A stretch of 64,000 bases of DNA from DATAFF01 sp963744915 (GTDB lineage: Bacteria > Pseudomonadota > Alphaproteobacteria > Rhizobiales > Aestuariivirgaceae): positions 434,001 through 498,000 of the forward strand of contig CAVUUY010000007.1 of NCBI GenBank assembly GCA_963744915.1. The letters run 5' to 3'. Position 1 is the stretch's first letter. The number at the start of each line of letters is the position of its first letter. A program made the translations under genes and the position numbers. Below are positions 40,643 through 50,761 of the stretch, piece by piece. Below the pieces are notes generated by a model. It ran no database searches, was not told where the DNA came from, and worked only from the letters and a program-made list of their open reading frames with translations.

Positions 40643-43600
40643 ATGTTGCGTTTCCTGTCGCTTGATCCGAAAACTGCCCGCATGACAGCACACACGCTCT
40701 TTCATCCGGCGGTTGCCAGCTGGTTCGAGAGCCGGTTCGGCGCCCCCACCGCTGCCCAGGCGGAAGCATGGCCGGCAATCCGGTCGGGCCGCAATGTGCT
40801 GATCGCAGCCCCGACCGGCTCCGGCAAGACGCTTGCGGCATTCCTGGCGGCACTCGACAGCCTGTTCCGGCAGGGTCTCGAGGGGACGCTCGCGGACGAG
40901 ACGCAGATCGTCTATGTCTCGCCGCTCAAGGCGCTCTCCAACGACATCCACCGCAACCTCGACGAGCCGCTCGCCGGCATCCGGGAGACGGTAAGCCGGA
41001 TGGGGCTCCCGGATGTCGAGATCAGAGCCTCGGTGCGGACCGGCGACACCTCGCCGGCGGAGCGCGGCCGGATGCTCCGCCGGCCGCCCCATGTCGTCGT
41101 GACCACGCCGGAGTCGCTCTACATCCTGCTTGGCTCGGCGACCGGCCGGGCCATGCTTTCCACCACACGGACGATCATCGTCGACGAGATCCATGCGGTG
41201 GCGGCGAGCAAACGGGGGAGCCATCTCGCCCTCTCCCTCGAACGGCTCGCGGCGCTCGCTGCCGCGCCGCCGCTCCGCATCGGCCTCTCGGCCACCCAGA
41301 AGCCGGTCGAAACGGTGGCGCAATTCCTGGTCGGCGCCGGCAACGGCCCGACTCCGCCCAGCTGCGATATCATCGATATCGGCCATGCGCGGGCACGCGA
41401 CCTCAGCATCGCGGTGCCGGGCGGGCCGCTCGAAGCGGTGATGTCGGCCGAGGTCTGGGAGCAGATCTATGCGCGGCTTGCGGCCTTGATCGATGCGCAC
41501 CGCACCACCCTCGTCTTCGTCAATACCCGCCGCCTGGCCGAACGCATCACCCGCCATCTCTCCGACCGGCTCGGCGAGGATCATGTCACCGCCCATCATG
41601 GCAGCATGGCGAAGGAGCAGCGCCTCGACGCCGAGCAGCGTCTCAAGGCCGGCAAGCTGAAAGCGCTGGTGGCGACGGCATCGCTCGAGCTCGGCATCGA
41701 TATCGGCCAAATCGATCTCGTGTGCCAGATCGGCTCGCCGCACACCATTGCGAGCTTCCTGCAGCGCGTCGGTCGGTCCGGCCATGCCGTCGGCGGCCTG
41801 CCGAAGGGGCGGTTGTTCCCGTTGTCGCGCGATGATCTCGTCGAATGCGCGGCGCTGCTCGACAGCGTGTCGCGTGGCGAGCTCGACCGCCTCATCGTCC
41901 CGGAGCAGCCGCTCGACGTGCTGGCCCAGCAGATCGCCGCCGAGGTCGCAGCGCAGGAATGGAAGGTCGCGGACCTTCTCGCAACCATGCGGCGGGCCTA
42001 TCCCTATCGGAATTTGACGCCGGAGGACTATGCCGCCGTCGTCTCGATGCTGGCGAACGGCTTCACCACGCGGCGCGGCCGGCGCGGTGCGCTTGTCCAC
42101 CACGACGGGGTCAATGGCGTGCTGCGCGGACGCCGGGGCACGCGCCTGACCGCGATCACCGCCGGCGGCACCATCCCCGACAATGCCGACTACCAGGTGC
42201 TGCTCGAACCGGAGAATCTCGTCGTCGGCACCCTCAACGAGGATTTTGCCGTCGAAAGCACGGCCGGCGACGTATTCCAGCTCGGCAACCGCAGCTACCG
42301 CATCCTGCGGGTCGAGCGCGGCACCGTGCGGGTCGAGGATGCGCATGGCCTGGCTCCCACCCTGCCCTTCTGGCTGGGCGAGGCACCGGGGCGCAGCGAC
42401 GAGCTGTCGGCCGCGGTGTCGCGCATGCGCTCGCTCGTCGCCTCGGGCATCAGGCGGGACCGCAGCGCCAGCACCGTGCGCGACCGGCTTGGCGCCATCG
42501 GGGTCGAGCCCGAAGCCGCCGATCAGCTGACGGAGTATCTCGCTGCCGGCCAGGCGGCGCTCGGCACCATGCCGACGCAGGAGACGATCGTCCTCGAGCG
42601 CTTCTTCGACGAGGCCGGCGGCATGCAGCTGGTGATCCATTCGCCCTATGGCAGCCGGATCAACCGGGCCTGGGGGCTGGCGCTGCGCAAGCGCTTTTGC
42701 CGCAAGTTCAATTTCGAGCTGCAGGCGGCTGCGACCGAAGACAATATCGTGATCTCGCTGACCAAGGCCCACAGCTTCGACCTCGCCGATGTGGTGCGCT
42801 ATCTGCATTCGGCCTCGGTGCAGCCGGTGCTCGTCCAGGCGCTGCTCGATGCCCCGATGTTTCAGACGCGCTGGCGCTGGGTGACCGGGGTGTCCTTGGC
42901 GCTGCCGCGCTTCCAGGGCGGGCGCAAGGTGGCGCCGCAGCTCATGCGCATGGGTGCCGAGGACCTGATCGGCGCCGTCTTCCCGGACCAGATCGCCTGC
43001 GCCGAGAACCTCGCCGGCGAGCGCGAGATCCCGGATCATCCGCTGGTGCAGCAGACCATCACCGACTGCCTCACCGAAGCGCTCGATCTCGGAGGGCTGG
43101 TCCGGCTGCTCGAGCGGCTCGAGTTCGGGCGAGATCGCGGTGGTGGCGCGCGACCTCACCGGGCCATCGCCGCTCGCCATGGAGGTTCTCTCGGCGCGGC
43201 CCTACGCCTTCCTCGACGATGCCCCGCTCGAGGAGCGGCGCACCCAGGCGGTGATGGGTCGGCGCTGGCTGTCGAGCGAGGATGCATCGGAGCTCGGCAG
43301 CCTCGATGCCGAGGCCATCGCCCGGGTGCGCAGCGAAGCGTGGCCGGAAGCCACCGATCCCGACGAGCTCCACGATGCGCTGCTCTGGCTGAGTTTTCTT
43401 ACCCCTGAGGAGATCGCGGCCAATCCGCAGTGGAGCGCCTTCCTCGACAGCCTGGTCGAGCAACGACGCGTGAGGCACTTGGCCCTGCCTCAGGCTTCGC
43501 TGTGGATCGCCACCGAGCGGCTGGGGCATTTCCAGGCGGTGTGGCCGCAAGCCGTGCCATCGTCCGACGGCGGACCGGCCCCGGATCTGCCCCGCGAGGC

Positions 43601-45006
43601 GGCGCTGGCCGAGATCCTGCGCGGCCGGCTCGAGGGTCAGGGACCGGTCACCGAAGCGCGGCTAGCCGAGGCGCTGGGTCTGACGGCGGAGGATATCGCC
43701 GCGGCAATGACAGCGCTGCAGGTCGAAGGCTTCGCCATGCGCGGGCGCTACACGCCGCTCACCAATGAGGTGGAATGGTGCGAAAGGCGGCTTCTGGCCA
43801 GGATTTACAACTATACCACCAAGCGGTTGCGGGCGGAGATCGAGCCGGTCGCGGCCCGGGATTTCATCCGCTTCCTGCTGGAATGGCAGCATGTCAGTCC
43901 ATCGTCACGCATGGCGGGATCGGCGGCATTGGAGCCGGTGGTGCGGCAGCTCGAAGGCTTCGAAGCGCCGGCCATGGCCTGGGAGGCCGAGATCCTCCCT
44001 GCCCGGCTGGAAGGCTATGATCCGGCCTGGCTCGATCAGCGCTCATCGAGCGGGCAGCTGGCCTGGGCGCGGCTTCGCCCCTTGGCCGGCTCGCGCACCG
44101 AGGCTGTGCCGATGGTGGCCGGGCCGGTGCGGACGACGCCGATCACCCTGATGGCCCGCCGCCATCTCGCACAGTGGACGGCGCTTGTCGCTGCTGGTCC
44201 CGAGATCGATTTCGAGCCGGCGGGCACAAAGGGTGCTGGAAGCGATCCGCCAATATGGTGCCTCGTTCTTCGAGGAGCTCGTCGAAACGAGCGGCCTGTT
44301 GCGGGCAGAGGTCGAGGAGGGCCTGGGCGAGCTCGTGTCGCTCGGCCGCGTCACCTCGGACAGCTTTGCCGGCCTCCGGGCGCTGATCCAACCCGCATCG
44401 CGGGCGCGCAAGGGCCGCCGCGTCCGGCCGGCGCACGGCATGGCGGAGGCCGGCCGCTGGGCGCTGGCGCGTCGCGGCCCGGCGGAGAGCCGGGCCCAGC
44501 CCGAGGGCGATGCTGTCGAGCATGTGGCGCGGGCGCTGCTGCAGCGCTACGGCGTGGTCTTCTGGCGTCTCGTCGAACAGGAAGCGGACTGGCTGCCACC
44601 CTGGCGCGACTTGCTGCGGGTGTATCGGCGGCTCGAGAGGGTCGGCGAGATCCGGGGCGGCCGCTTCGTGGCCGGTTTCGCCGGTGAGCAATTCGCCCTT
44701 CCCGAGGCGGTCGGCCAGCTCCGCGAGGTGCGCCGCGAGCCTGGAAGCGGCGCGTTCATCTCGGTCTCGGCGGCAGATCCGCTCAACCTCGTCGGCGTGC
44801 TGACACCAGGCGCCAGGCTGCCGGCCCTCACCGGCAATCGCCTGCTCTATCGCGACGGGGTGCCGGTCGCCGTTTTTGCCGCCGGCGAAGCGCGCTTCCT
44901 GCAGAGCTTCGATGCCGCCGAGGAATGGACTGCGCGCAAGGCGCTGCTGCGCAGCGGGCCGGCCACTGCCAAGCCGCACTTCCCGCGCCGCGCCGTGGCG
45001 ATGTAG
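40643..45006 (+). pseudogene. lhr: Lhr-type ATP-dependent helicase interrupted by two frameshifts
   Basis: The first segment (40643 or 40682 to about 43125) has Walker A APTGSGKTLAAFLAALDSL, motif II DEIH, SATQ (motif III) and GRSGHAVGG (motif VI). Similarity then jumps frame: EIAVVARDLTGPSPLAMEVL reads only if a base is removed at 43124-43125. It continues to about 44220 (GPEIDFEP) and shifts again to RVLEAIRQYGASFFEELVET, ending at 45006. Joined, the length of about 1,450 residues fits Lhr, a 3'-5' DNA helicase with a C-terminal winged-helix and DEAD_assoc region. All the catalytic core is in segment 1. The shifts could be sequencing errors. Confidence 0.85.
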
Positions 45007-45039
45007 ACGGCGGCCAGGTCGGGCCGACCGCAGGGTAAA

Positions 45040-45876
45040 TCACCACAAGGAACCGCCGGTGACCTGGATATTTTCCATGGTGATGCCGCGGGCATCGTCG
45101 CTGCACAGGAACACCGCCAAGGCGGCGATCTCGCCCGGCTGGATGATGCGGTGCTGCGGGTTCTGCGCGGCAATCTCGGCCATGGCCTCGGCGGCGGTGC
45201 GCCCCTTGCCTTCGCGGGTGACCAGCTGGGCGACATTGCGGTGCATGAGCTCGGTCTCGACCCAGCTCGGGCTTATGGCGATACAGGTCACGCCATGGGC
45301 GGCCCCCTCGAGCGCCACGCATTTGGTGAGGCCGATCAGCCCGTGCTTGGAGGCGCAATAGGCCGGGTTGTCCTTCCATCCAACCGTCGCCGCGGTCGAG
45401 CCGATATTGACGATGCGCCCGAAGCCGCGCTCGATCATGCCGGGCAGAACGGCGCGGATCATGCGGAACGCGCCGGTGAGATTGGTGTCGATGATCTTGT
45501 TCCACAGATCGTCGGGATGACCGCAGACGGGGTGCTCGGCGGTGGTGCCGGCGGCATTCACCAGGATGTCGATCGCACCGCACGCCGCTTCGGCGGCGGC
45601 GATGAAATGCGCAACCGACTCGTTGTCGCGCACGTCGAGATGACCGGCATGCACCTTGCCACCATGGGCTTGCAGCGCCTCCCGGGTCGGGGCGACGATG
45701 GCGGCTTCGGGATAGGCCGCGGCGTCGTCGGCCCGGCCGCGCTGCTCATCGAGAAACGATCCGACGGCGACATTGGCGCCCTGCCCTGCAAGCGCGCTCG
45801 CGATTGCCAGGCCCTGCCCCGTCAGGCCGCCGGTGATGACCGCGGCGCGTCCCGCAATGCCGCCCATCCTCTTCAT
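45040..45876 (-). CDS. Short-chain dehydrogenase of the carboxylase operon
   Basis: A 278-residue SDR with TGGLTGQGLAIASALAGQG, NAAG, the Ser of VNIGSTAATVG and YCASK (Tyr, Lys). The last part ITMENIQVTGGSLW resembles 3-hydroxybutyrate-type dehydrogenases. Its ATG 45876 overlaps the stop of the gamma-subunit gene by 4 bases (ATGA), so it is the final cistron of the carboxylase operon. A role next to an acetone-type carboxylase would be interconversion of a beta-keto acid and its hydroxy acid, or supply of the ketone from a secondary alcohol. This is inferred from position. Confidence 0.83.
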   Translation of the reverse strand: MKRMGGIAGRAAVITGGLTGQGLAIASALAGQGANVAVGSFLDEQRGRADDAAAYPEAAIVAPTREALQAHGGKVHAGHLDVRDNESVAHFIAAAEAACGAIDILVNAAGTTAEHPVCGHPDDLWNKIIDTNLTGAFRMIRAVLPGMIERGFGRIVNIGSTAATVGWKDNPAYCASKHGLIGLTKCVALEGAAHGVTCIAISPSWVETELMHRNVAQLVTREGKGRTAAEAMAEIAAQNPQHRIIQPGEIAALAVFLCSDDARGITMENIQVTGGSLW

Positions 45877-46367
45877 CCCGCCCCGAGCGGTGCGTTCAGC
45901 CAGTCGCGATAGAAGGTTTCGAGATCAGGCTCGAAATCGAACAGGATCGGGTAGCCGGGCGGGCAGGCCTCGACCTCGTGCAGGGTGCCGCAGGCGGGGC
46001 AGATGAACTCGCGAATTTCCATCCATGCGGGATCCGGGATGTCGTTGCTGGGATAGATCTCGCGCAGCGCCTCGCGGTCGTTGCGCACATGGATGAGGGC
46101 GTTGAGCTTCCAGTTCTCGCGATAATTCCCGAAATCGTGGCCGCACTCGCATTTCGTCACCCGCCGATCGCCGGATTGGACGATGAACAGATGCGGACCG
46201 ATCGGCAGCAGAATGCGGTCGCTCCAGCGCATGCGTTGCTGCAGCACCGCAAGATAGGTGAGGAATCGGCCCTCGTCCTTGTACGCGCTCATGATCTGCC
46301 GGGTCTGATGCCAGGGCAGCTGGCCGGCGATCAGGTCACGGATGATTTCCGCTCCATAGCTCATCAT
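45873..46367 (-). CDS. Acetone carboxylase-like gamma subunit
   Basis: The 164-residue protein has the Acetone_carb_G features: SGDRRVTKCECGHDFGNYRE, NWKLNALIHVRNDREALREI, YPSNDIPDPAWMEIREFICP, then ACGTLHEVEACPPGYPILFD. Cys pairs (CEC and CPAC) form a zinc site, as in AcxC (about 168 residues). In acetone carboxylase the gamma subunit caps the alpha subunits. It overlaps the upstream alpha gene by 4 bases and the downstream SDR gene by 4, indicating tight coupling. The subunit set implies a heterohexameric enzyme of the (alpha-beta-gamma)2 type. Confidence 0.85.
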   Translation of the reverse strand: MMSYGAEIIRDLIAGQLPWHQTRQIMSAYKDEGRFLTYLAVLQQRMRWSDRILLPIGPHLFIVQSGDRRVTKCECGHDFGNYRENWKLNALIHVRNDREALREIYPSNDIPDPAWMEIREFICPACGTLHEVEACPPGYPILFDFEPDLETFYRDWLNAPLGAG

Positions 46368-48553
46368 CGCGCGTCTCCATCGGCGACCTCATGGTCGCTA
46401 TCCAATCCCCAGAAGCTGCGGAATTCATCGGCGAAACGATCCGACAGCTGCATGGCGCTGCGGTACATCCGGCGCACTTCCGGCGCGAAATCGCTGCGCT
46501 CCACCCGCTGCCGCTCCGCGGCGAGCCAGGCCGCGACCGGGCGTGCCCGCTCCAGGCGCTGCCGGCGCATGCGCCGGCGCCGCTCGCCGGTGGCATGAAG
46601 ATCGGGCGCCAGCCCGCCGTCGCTGTCCTCGGTGAGGACGATGCCGAACACCTGCTCGGCGGCTTCTCGGGTCATGTAGCCATTCTCGACGTCGGATGCC
46701 GTCTTCGCCGGGTCGCGCTCGAGCACGTCGCCGAAGCCGCCGCCGCCATTATAGGCATGGGTGAAGATGTCGCCCGCCTTGTGCGGCGCGGTGATATAGG
46801 GCCCTTCCGACGTCTCGTGATCGCCCTTGACGAGGCGTTCGAGATCGGATTGCGCCGGATCGGTTCCGATGCCGTGCGGCAGCGGCTGTTGCCGGGCGAT
46901 CAGCTCGTCCATGTTCGTGTTGCGCACGACGCGGTGCATCTGGCAGGTCGGAGCCGGGTAGCCGCCGCACAGGCCGGCATTGTCGAACACGCGCGAGGAA
47001 TGTTCCGAGGTCACCAGGCGCAGATGATCGGTCTTGCTGATCAGCCAGGTCGAGATGAAGGCGCAGCCGCCGCGATATTGCCCGGGGCCACCGGAATTCG
47101 CCAGGATCGAGCGGCCGATATAGAGCATCGGCATGTTCTGTTCCCAGATCTCGATATTGCCCATGTCCGACTCGGGGTTCCAGCCGACATAGGCGGTGTC
47201 GAGGCCGTCCTTGATGGCGAGCGCTCCCGAGCCGGCGGCGGCGCATTCGAAATGGGCCATGCCGAAGCGCGTGCCGTACTGGCTGGTGCCGCCCATCTCG
47301 ATCATCGGGCTGTTGACCTGGCCGACGAACACCTCCTCGACATAGCCGCGGGCCAGGAAGCCACGCGAGATGAGCCGCTGGAAGGCGCCATAGGCCGGCA
47401 GCAGCAAGGCCCATGAGGTGGCCGTCGCCACCTGCTCGTTGTCGGGGTTGGTCCAGGTTCCCGCCGGCAGGTTGAGCGACGTGGCCATCCAGGCGCCGTC
47501 ATTGACCAGGCCTTCGAAATTCATGTGCTGGGTGAGGGTCACGAACATCCCGCCATCCATGCCCGCCGGCGTGCAGTTCATCGAATGGTAGCCCCAAGGC
47601 TGCGTGCCGTCGAAGTCGAGCCTGATCCGGCCTTCGACGGTGATCTCCATCTCGAGCGGGATGTTGTAGAGCCAGTTCGGATGGCCGAGCGGCTGGAAGC
47701 CGGGCTTTCCTTCGGTGACATGGCCGTAGAAGGTGTGGGCGCGATATTTGCCGGGAACGGTCAGCTGCCGCGTTCGTGCCAGCTGGCTGCGGCGGCCCTC
47801 TTCGATGAACTCCCGGGTGACCCGCTGCCAATAGTCGAGGCCGAGCTCGGCGATGATCGCCTTGACCCCCTCGCGGATCTCGATGCAGGAGGCGACCTTG
47901 GCCTTCTCGTCCAGCACCCAGTAGATCGGCATGCGCAGATTGCGCTCGCAGCGGATGACGTAGTCGCGGCGCAGCTCGTCATTCTGGCCCACTTTCTCGG
48001 CACAGACGAACAGCCCCTCGGTGAAGCGCTCCTGTGCCAGGCATACATCGCCGCCCGGCGTGATGCCGCCGACCTCGAGCTCGTGGCAGACGGCGCCCGC
48101 CCAGCCGACGAGAATGCCGTCGTGATAGATCGGCATGACGTCCATCACGTCCGGCACCTGCACCGTGCCGATGAAGGCATCGTTGTTGGCGAAGATATCG
48201 CCGTCGCGGATGCCGGGATCGCGCTCGTAACCTTCGCGTATCATCCATTTGATGAAGCGGCTCATGGTGTGGACATGCACCATGATGCCGTTCGACAAGG
48301 CCACCGCGTCGCCTTCCGGCGTGTAGATGGCGACCACCATCTCGCCGACCTCGCGCACGCCGGGCGAGGCCGAGATGCGGCGCGCCATCTCGCGCGCCGA
48401 GACGCAGAAGGCGCGCAGCTTGGTATGCAACGCCTCGAATTTCAGGGGATCCTGCTGGCGCAGCACCAGCTCGGTGATGCCGTCGTAGCATCCCGTCCGC
48501 TGCATCAGCTCTTCCGACTGGAGAAGGCGGTCCCTGAGCGGCATGCTTTCCAT
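46364..48553 (-). CDS. Acetone carboxylase-like alpha subunit (HyuB/Hydantoinase_B family)
   Basis: A 729-residue protein if started at ATG 48553; ATG 48589 overlaps the beta gene by 31 bases. It is close in length and sequence layout to AcxB (alpha, 776 residues). Motifs: FCVSAREMARRISASPGVRE, EGDAVALSNGIMVHVHTMSR, FIKWMIREGYERDP, IRDGDIFANNDAFIGTVQVP and GPGQYRGGCAFIS. In acetone carboxylase the alpha subunit holds the Mn site where the phosphorylated enol intermediate meets CO2. Hydantoinase B enzymes are distant relatives, but the presence of the gamma gene favours the carboxylase group. Confidence 0.87.
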   Translation of the reverse strand: MESMPLRDRLLQSEELMQRTGCYDGITELVLRQQDPLKFEALHTKLRAFCVSAREMARRISASPGVREVGEMVVAIYTPEGDAVALSNGIMVHVHTMSRFIKWMIREGYERDPGIRDGDIFANNDAFIGTVQVPDVMDVMPIYHDGILVGWAGAVCHELEVGGITPGGDVCLAQERFTEGLFVCAEKVGQNDELRRDYVIRCERNLRMPIYWVLDEKAKVASCIEIREGVKAIIAELGLDYWQRVTREFIEEGRRSQLARTRQLTVPGKYRAHTFYGHVTEGKPGFQPLGHPNWLYNIPLEMEITVEGRIRLDFDGTQPWGYHSMNCTPAGMDGGMFVTLTQHMNFEGLVNDGAWMATSLNLPAGTWTNPDNEQVATATSWALLLPAYGAFQRLISRGFLARGYVEEVFVGQVNSPMIEMGGTSQYGTRFGMAHFECAAAGSGALAIKDGLDTAYVGWNPESDMGNIEIWEQNMPMLYIGRSILANSGGPGQYRGGCAFISTWLISKTDHLRLVTSEHSSRVFDNAGLCGGYPAPTCQMHRVVRNTNMDELIARQQPLPHGIGTDPAQSDLERLVKGDHETSEGPYITAPHKAGDIFTHAYNGGGGFGDVLERDPAKTASDVENGYMTREAAEQVFGIVLTEDSDGGLAPDLHATGERRRRMRRQRLERARPVAAWLAAERQRVERSDFAPEVRRMYRSAMQLSDRFADEFRSFWGLDSDHEVADGDAR

Positions 48554-48558
48554 GGCGA

Positions 48559-50694
48559 TCACCCGTGCCTGTAATGGAGAATGGTCCACTCGTCGAGAAA
48601 GACCTGGTCGCCGGGATGGACGACGAGCGTGGTGGCCGGATGCTCGACGATCGCCGGACCGCGCACTTCGTGACCGGGCATCAGCCGGTCCATCTCGTAG
48701 AGATCGGCCCGGTGCCAGCGCCCGCCGATATAGACCTCGCGACGGCCCTTGTGGGCTTCGCGCGCATCGGCGCGGCCGAGCGGCCGGCGTTCGAGCACCG
48801 GCTTGACCTTGTCGGCGGTCGCGGTGAGGCCGAGTTCGGTGATGGTGATGCCGACGGCACCATAGCGCGACACCCGGTGGTTGATCTTGGCGTAGACTTC
48901 CTCGAAACGGAGAAGCGTGGCGCGCATGTCGGCGGCGGAGCTCATCGCGAAGATGCGGGCCGGCACCTCGACATCCTCGAGCTGGCCGGTGTAGCGCGCC
49001 ATCAGGAAGGGCACCGTGGTGATGGCCTCCCTTGCATGGCCGTCGACCAGCATCTCGTTGACGGCGATCTCGCCGAGTTCCCGCCAGGTCTGCGAAATCC
49101 TGCGCCCGGTCGCCGCGAGGAGCCCGTCATCGGCCGCGGTCGGGATATCGATCTGGGTCGACACCGAATGGCGCCGCTTGTAGTCGGCGGTGGTGCAGCC
49201 GAAGGCGGAGAAGGCGGCGGCGAACTGGAAGGTGAGAATGTCGCGGAAGCCGATGCCGCGGCTGCAGCCGGCAAGGTGCAGCGGTCCCGAGCCGCCATAG
49301 GAGAGAAGCGTGAACTCCGAAGGATGGATGCCCTGGCCCGAGATGACGCGGCGGAGCGCGCTGCTGGCCTCCTGCTCCAGCATGTCGATCATGCCCTCGG
49401 CCGCCTCGTGCAGATCGACGCCCAGCCGGTCGGCGCATTTCTCCTGGAAGACGCGGGTCGCCTTGGCGACGTCGAGCTTGACCTTGCCGCCGAGGAAATA
49501 GTCCGGGTTCAACCGGCCGAGAATGGCATCGCAGTCGGCGATGGTCGGTTCCTCCCCGCCGCGGTCGAAGCACACGGGCCCTGGATCGGCGCCGGCGCTT
49601 TCCGGCCCCAGGCTCACCTTGGCGGTCAGCGGATCCACCTTGAGGATCATGCCGGCGCCGGCCCCGATCGAGTCGAGATGAAGCGTCGGCACGTTGAGCT
49701 TGAAACGGTCCATGATCGGCTCGTGCTCGATCCGCGTCTGGCCGCGCGTGATCACGCCCATGTCGAAGCTCGTGCCGCCCATGTCGGAGCAGATCAGCGA
49801 ATCATTGCCGATGAGCTGGCCGATATAGGCGGCGCCGAGAATGCCGCCGATCGGCCCCGAGATCATCGTCTCATGCAGCCTTGGGTGATTGACCGAGGTC
49901 AGGCCGCCGAAGGACAGCAGCGTCTGGACGCCATAGCGGAAGCCATGGCGCCGCGCGATCTCCTCGATGCCGGTCAGCTGCTTGCGGCCGCGGCCGGTGG
50001 CATAGGCCTCGATCAGCACGCTGTTGAGCCGCGACTGCTCGCGGATGACCGGGCGCACCTCATGGCTGGCATAGACCTTCACCGCCGCGCCGGCCTTGTC
50101 GATCTCGTCGCGGACGATGTCGGCGATGCGCTTTTCATGCGCCGGATTGACATGGGAGAAGATGGTCATGATGCAGATGCTGTCGACCCGGTCGGCCAGG
50201 AGCTTGCGGGCTGCCGCCACCACCTCATGCTCGTAAAGCGGGATGATGACGTCGCCGAACTGGTCGATCCGTTCGGTCACGCCATGGGTGCGCTTGCGCG
50301 GCACGAGCGGCTCGGGATGGTGATGGGTCACCGCATGCAGGCGGTCGGCATAGGAGTAGTCGGCCCAGGCCTGGAGGCCGCGGCCCATCAGCACCATGTC
50401 CTCCAGTCCCTTGGTGGTGATGAGCCCGAGCTTGCCGCCGGTCCGCGACAGCAGCGTGTTCAGCATGCCGGTGCCGGAATAGAGCACCACCTTGGCGCCC
50501 CCGAACAAGCCCTCGAGCGAGATCCCCCAGGCATCGGCCGCATCGGCCGCCGAGGCGATGAACCCATCGGCTTCATTATGCGGCGTGGTCGCCGCCTTGC
50601 CGATTTTGAAATGGCCCCGCTCGTCCACCAGGATGGTGTCGGTCATGGTGCCGCCGGCGTCGATGCCGACCACGATCGGTTGCGATATGGCCAT
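48559..50694 (-). CDS. Acetone carboxylase-like beta subunit (HyuA/Hydantoinase_A family)
   Basis: Starts best at ATG 50694 (MAISQPIVVGIDAGGTMTDT; an earlier ATG is at 50715). About 711 residues, equal to AcxA (about 717). The N-domain holds the ATP-binding phosphate loop DAGGTMTDT and VLYSGTGMLNTLLSRTGGKL. The central part has DMGGTSFDMGVI, the second ATPase motif, and GPESAGADPGPVCFDRGG. It phosphorylates the ketone and bicarbonate with ATP in the acetone carboxylase reaction. The first gene of a four-gene operon, divergent from a LuxR-type regulator with only 67 bases between the starts. Confidence 0.88.
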   Translation of the reverse strand: MAISQPIVVGIDAGGTMTDTILVDERGHFKIGKAATTPHNEADGFIASAADAADAWGISLEGLFGGAKVVLYSGTGMLNTLLSRTGGKLGLITTKGLEDMVLMGRGLQAWADYSYADRLHAVTHHHPEPLVPRKRTHGVTERIDQFGDVIIPLYEHEVVAAARKLLADRVDSICIMTIFSHVNPAHEKRIADIVRDEIDKAGAAVKVYASHEVRPVIREQSRLNSVLIEAYATGRGRKQLTGIEEIARRHGFRYGVQTLLSFGGLTSVNHPRLHETMISGPIGGILGAAYIGQLIGNDSLICSDMGGTSFDMGVITRGQTRIEHEPIMDRFKLNVPTLHLDSIGAGAGMILKVDPLTAKVSLGPESAGADPGPVCFDRGGEEPTIADCDAILGRLNPDYFLGGKVKLDVAKATRVFQEKCADRLGVDLHEAAEGMIDMLEQEASSALRRVISGQGIHPSEFTLLSYGGSGPLHLAGCSRGIGFRDILTFQFAAAFSAFGCTTADYKRRHSVSTQIDIPTAADDGLLAATGRRISQTWRELGEIAVNEMLVDGHAREAITTVPFLMARYTGQLEDVEVPARIFAMSSAADMRATLLRFEEVYAKINHRVSRYGAVGITITELGLTATADKVKPVLERRPLGRADAREAHKGRREVYIGGRWHRADLYEMDRLMPGHEVRGPAIVEHPATTLVVHPGDQVFLDEWTILHYRHG

Positions 50695-50761
50695 GCCTGC
50701 TGCCTCGGGGAACAATGGTGCTCGGGATCGATCCTAAGGGCTCGCCGCCCGGCTTGCCTAT

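Noticed and set aside
40355..43180. 941-codon minus-strand frame opposite lhr
   Set aside because: Same reason: composition of a shadow frame and opposite to a clear helicase core.
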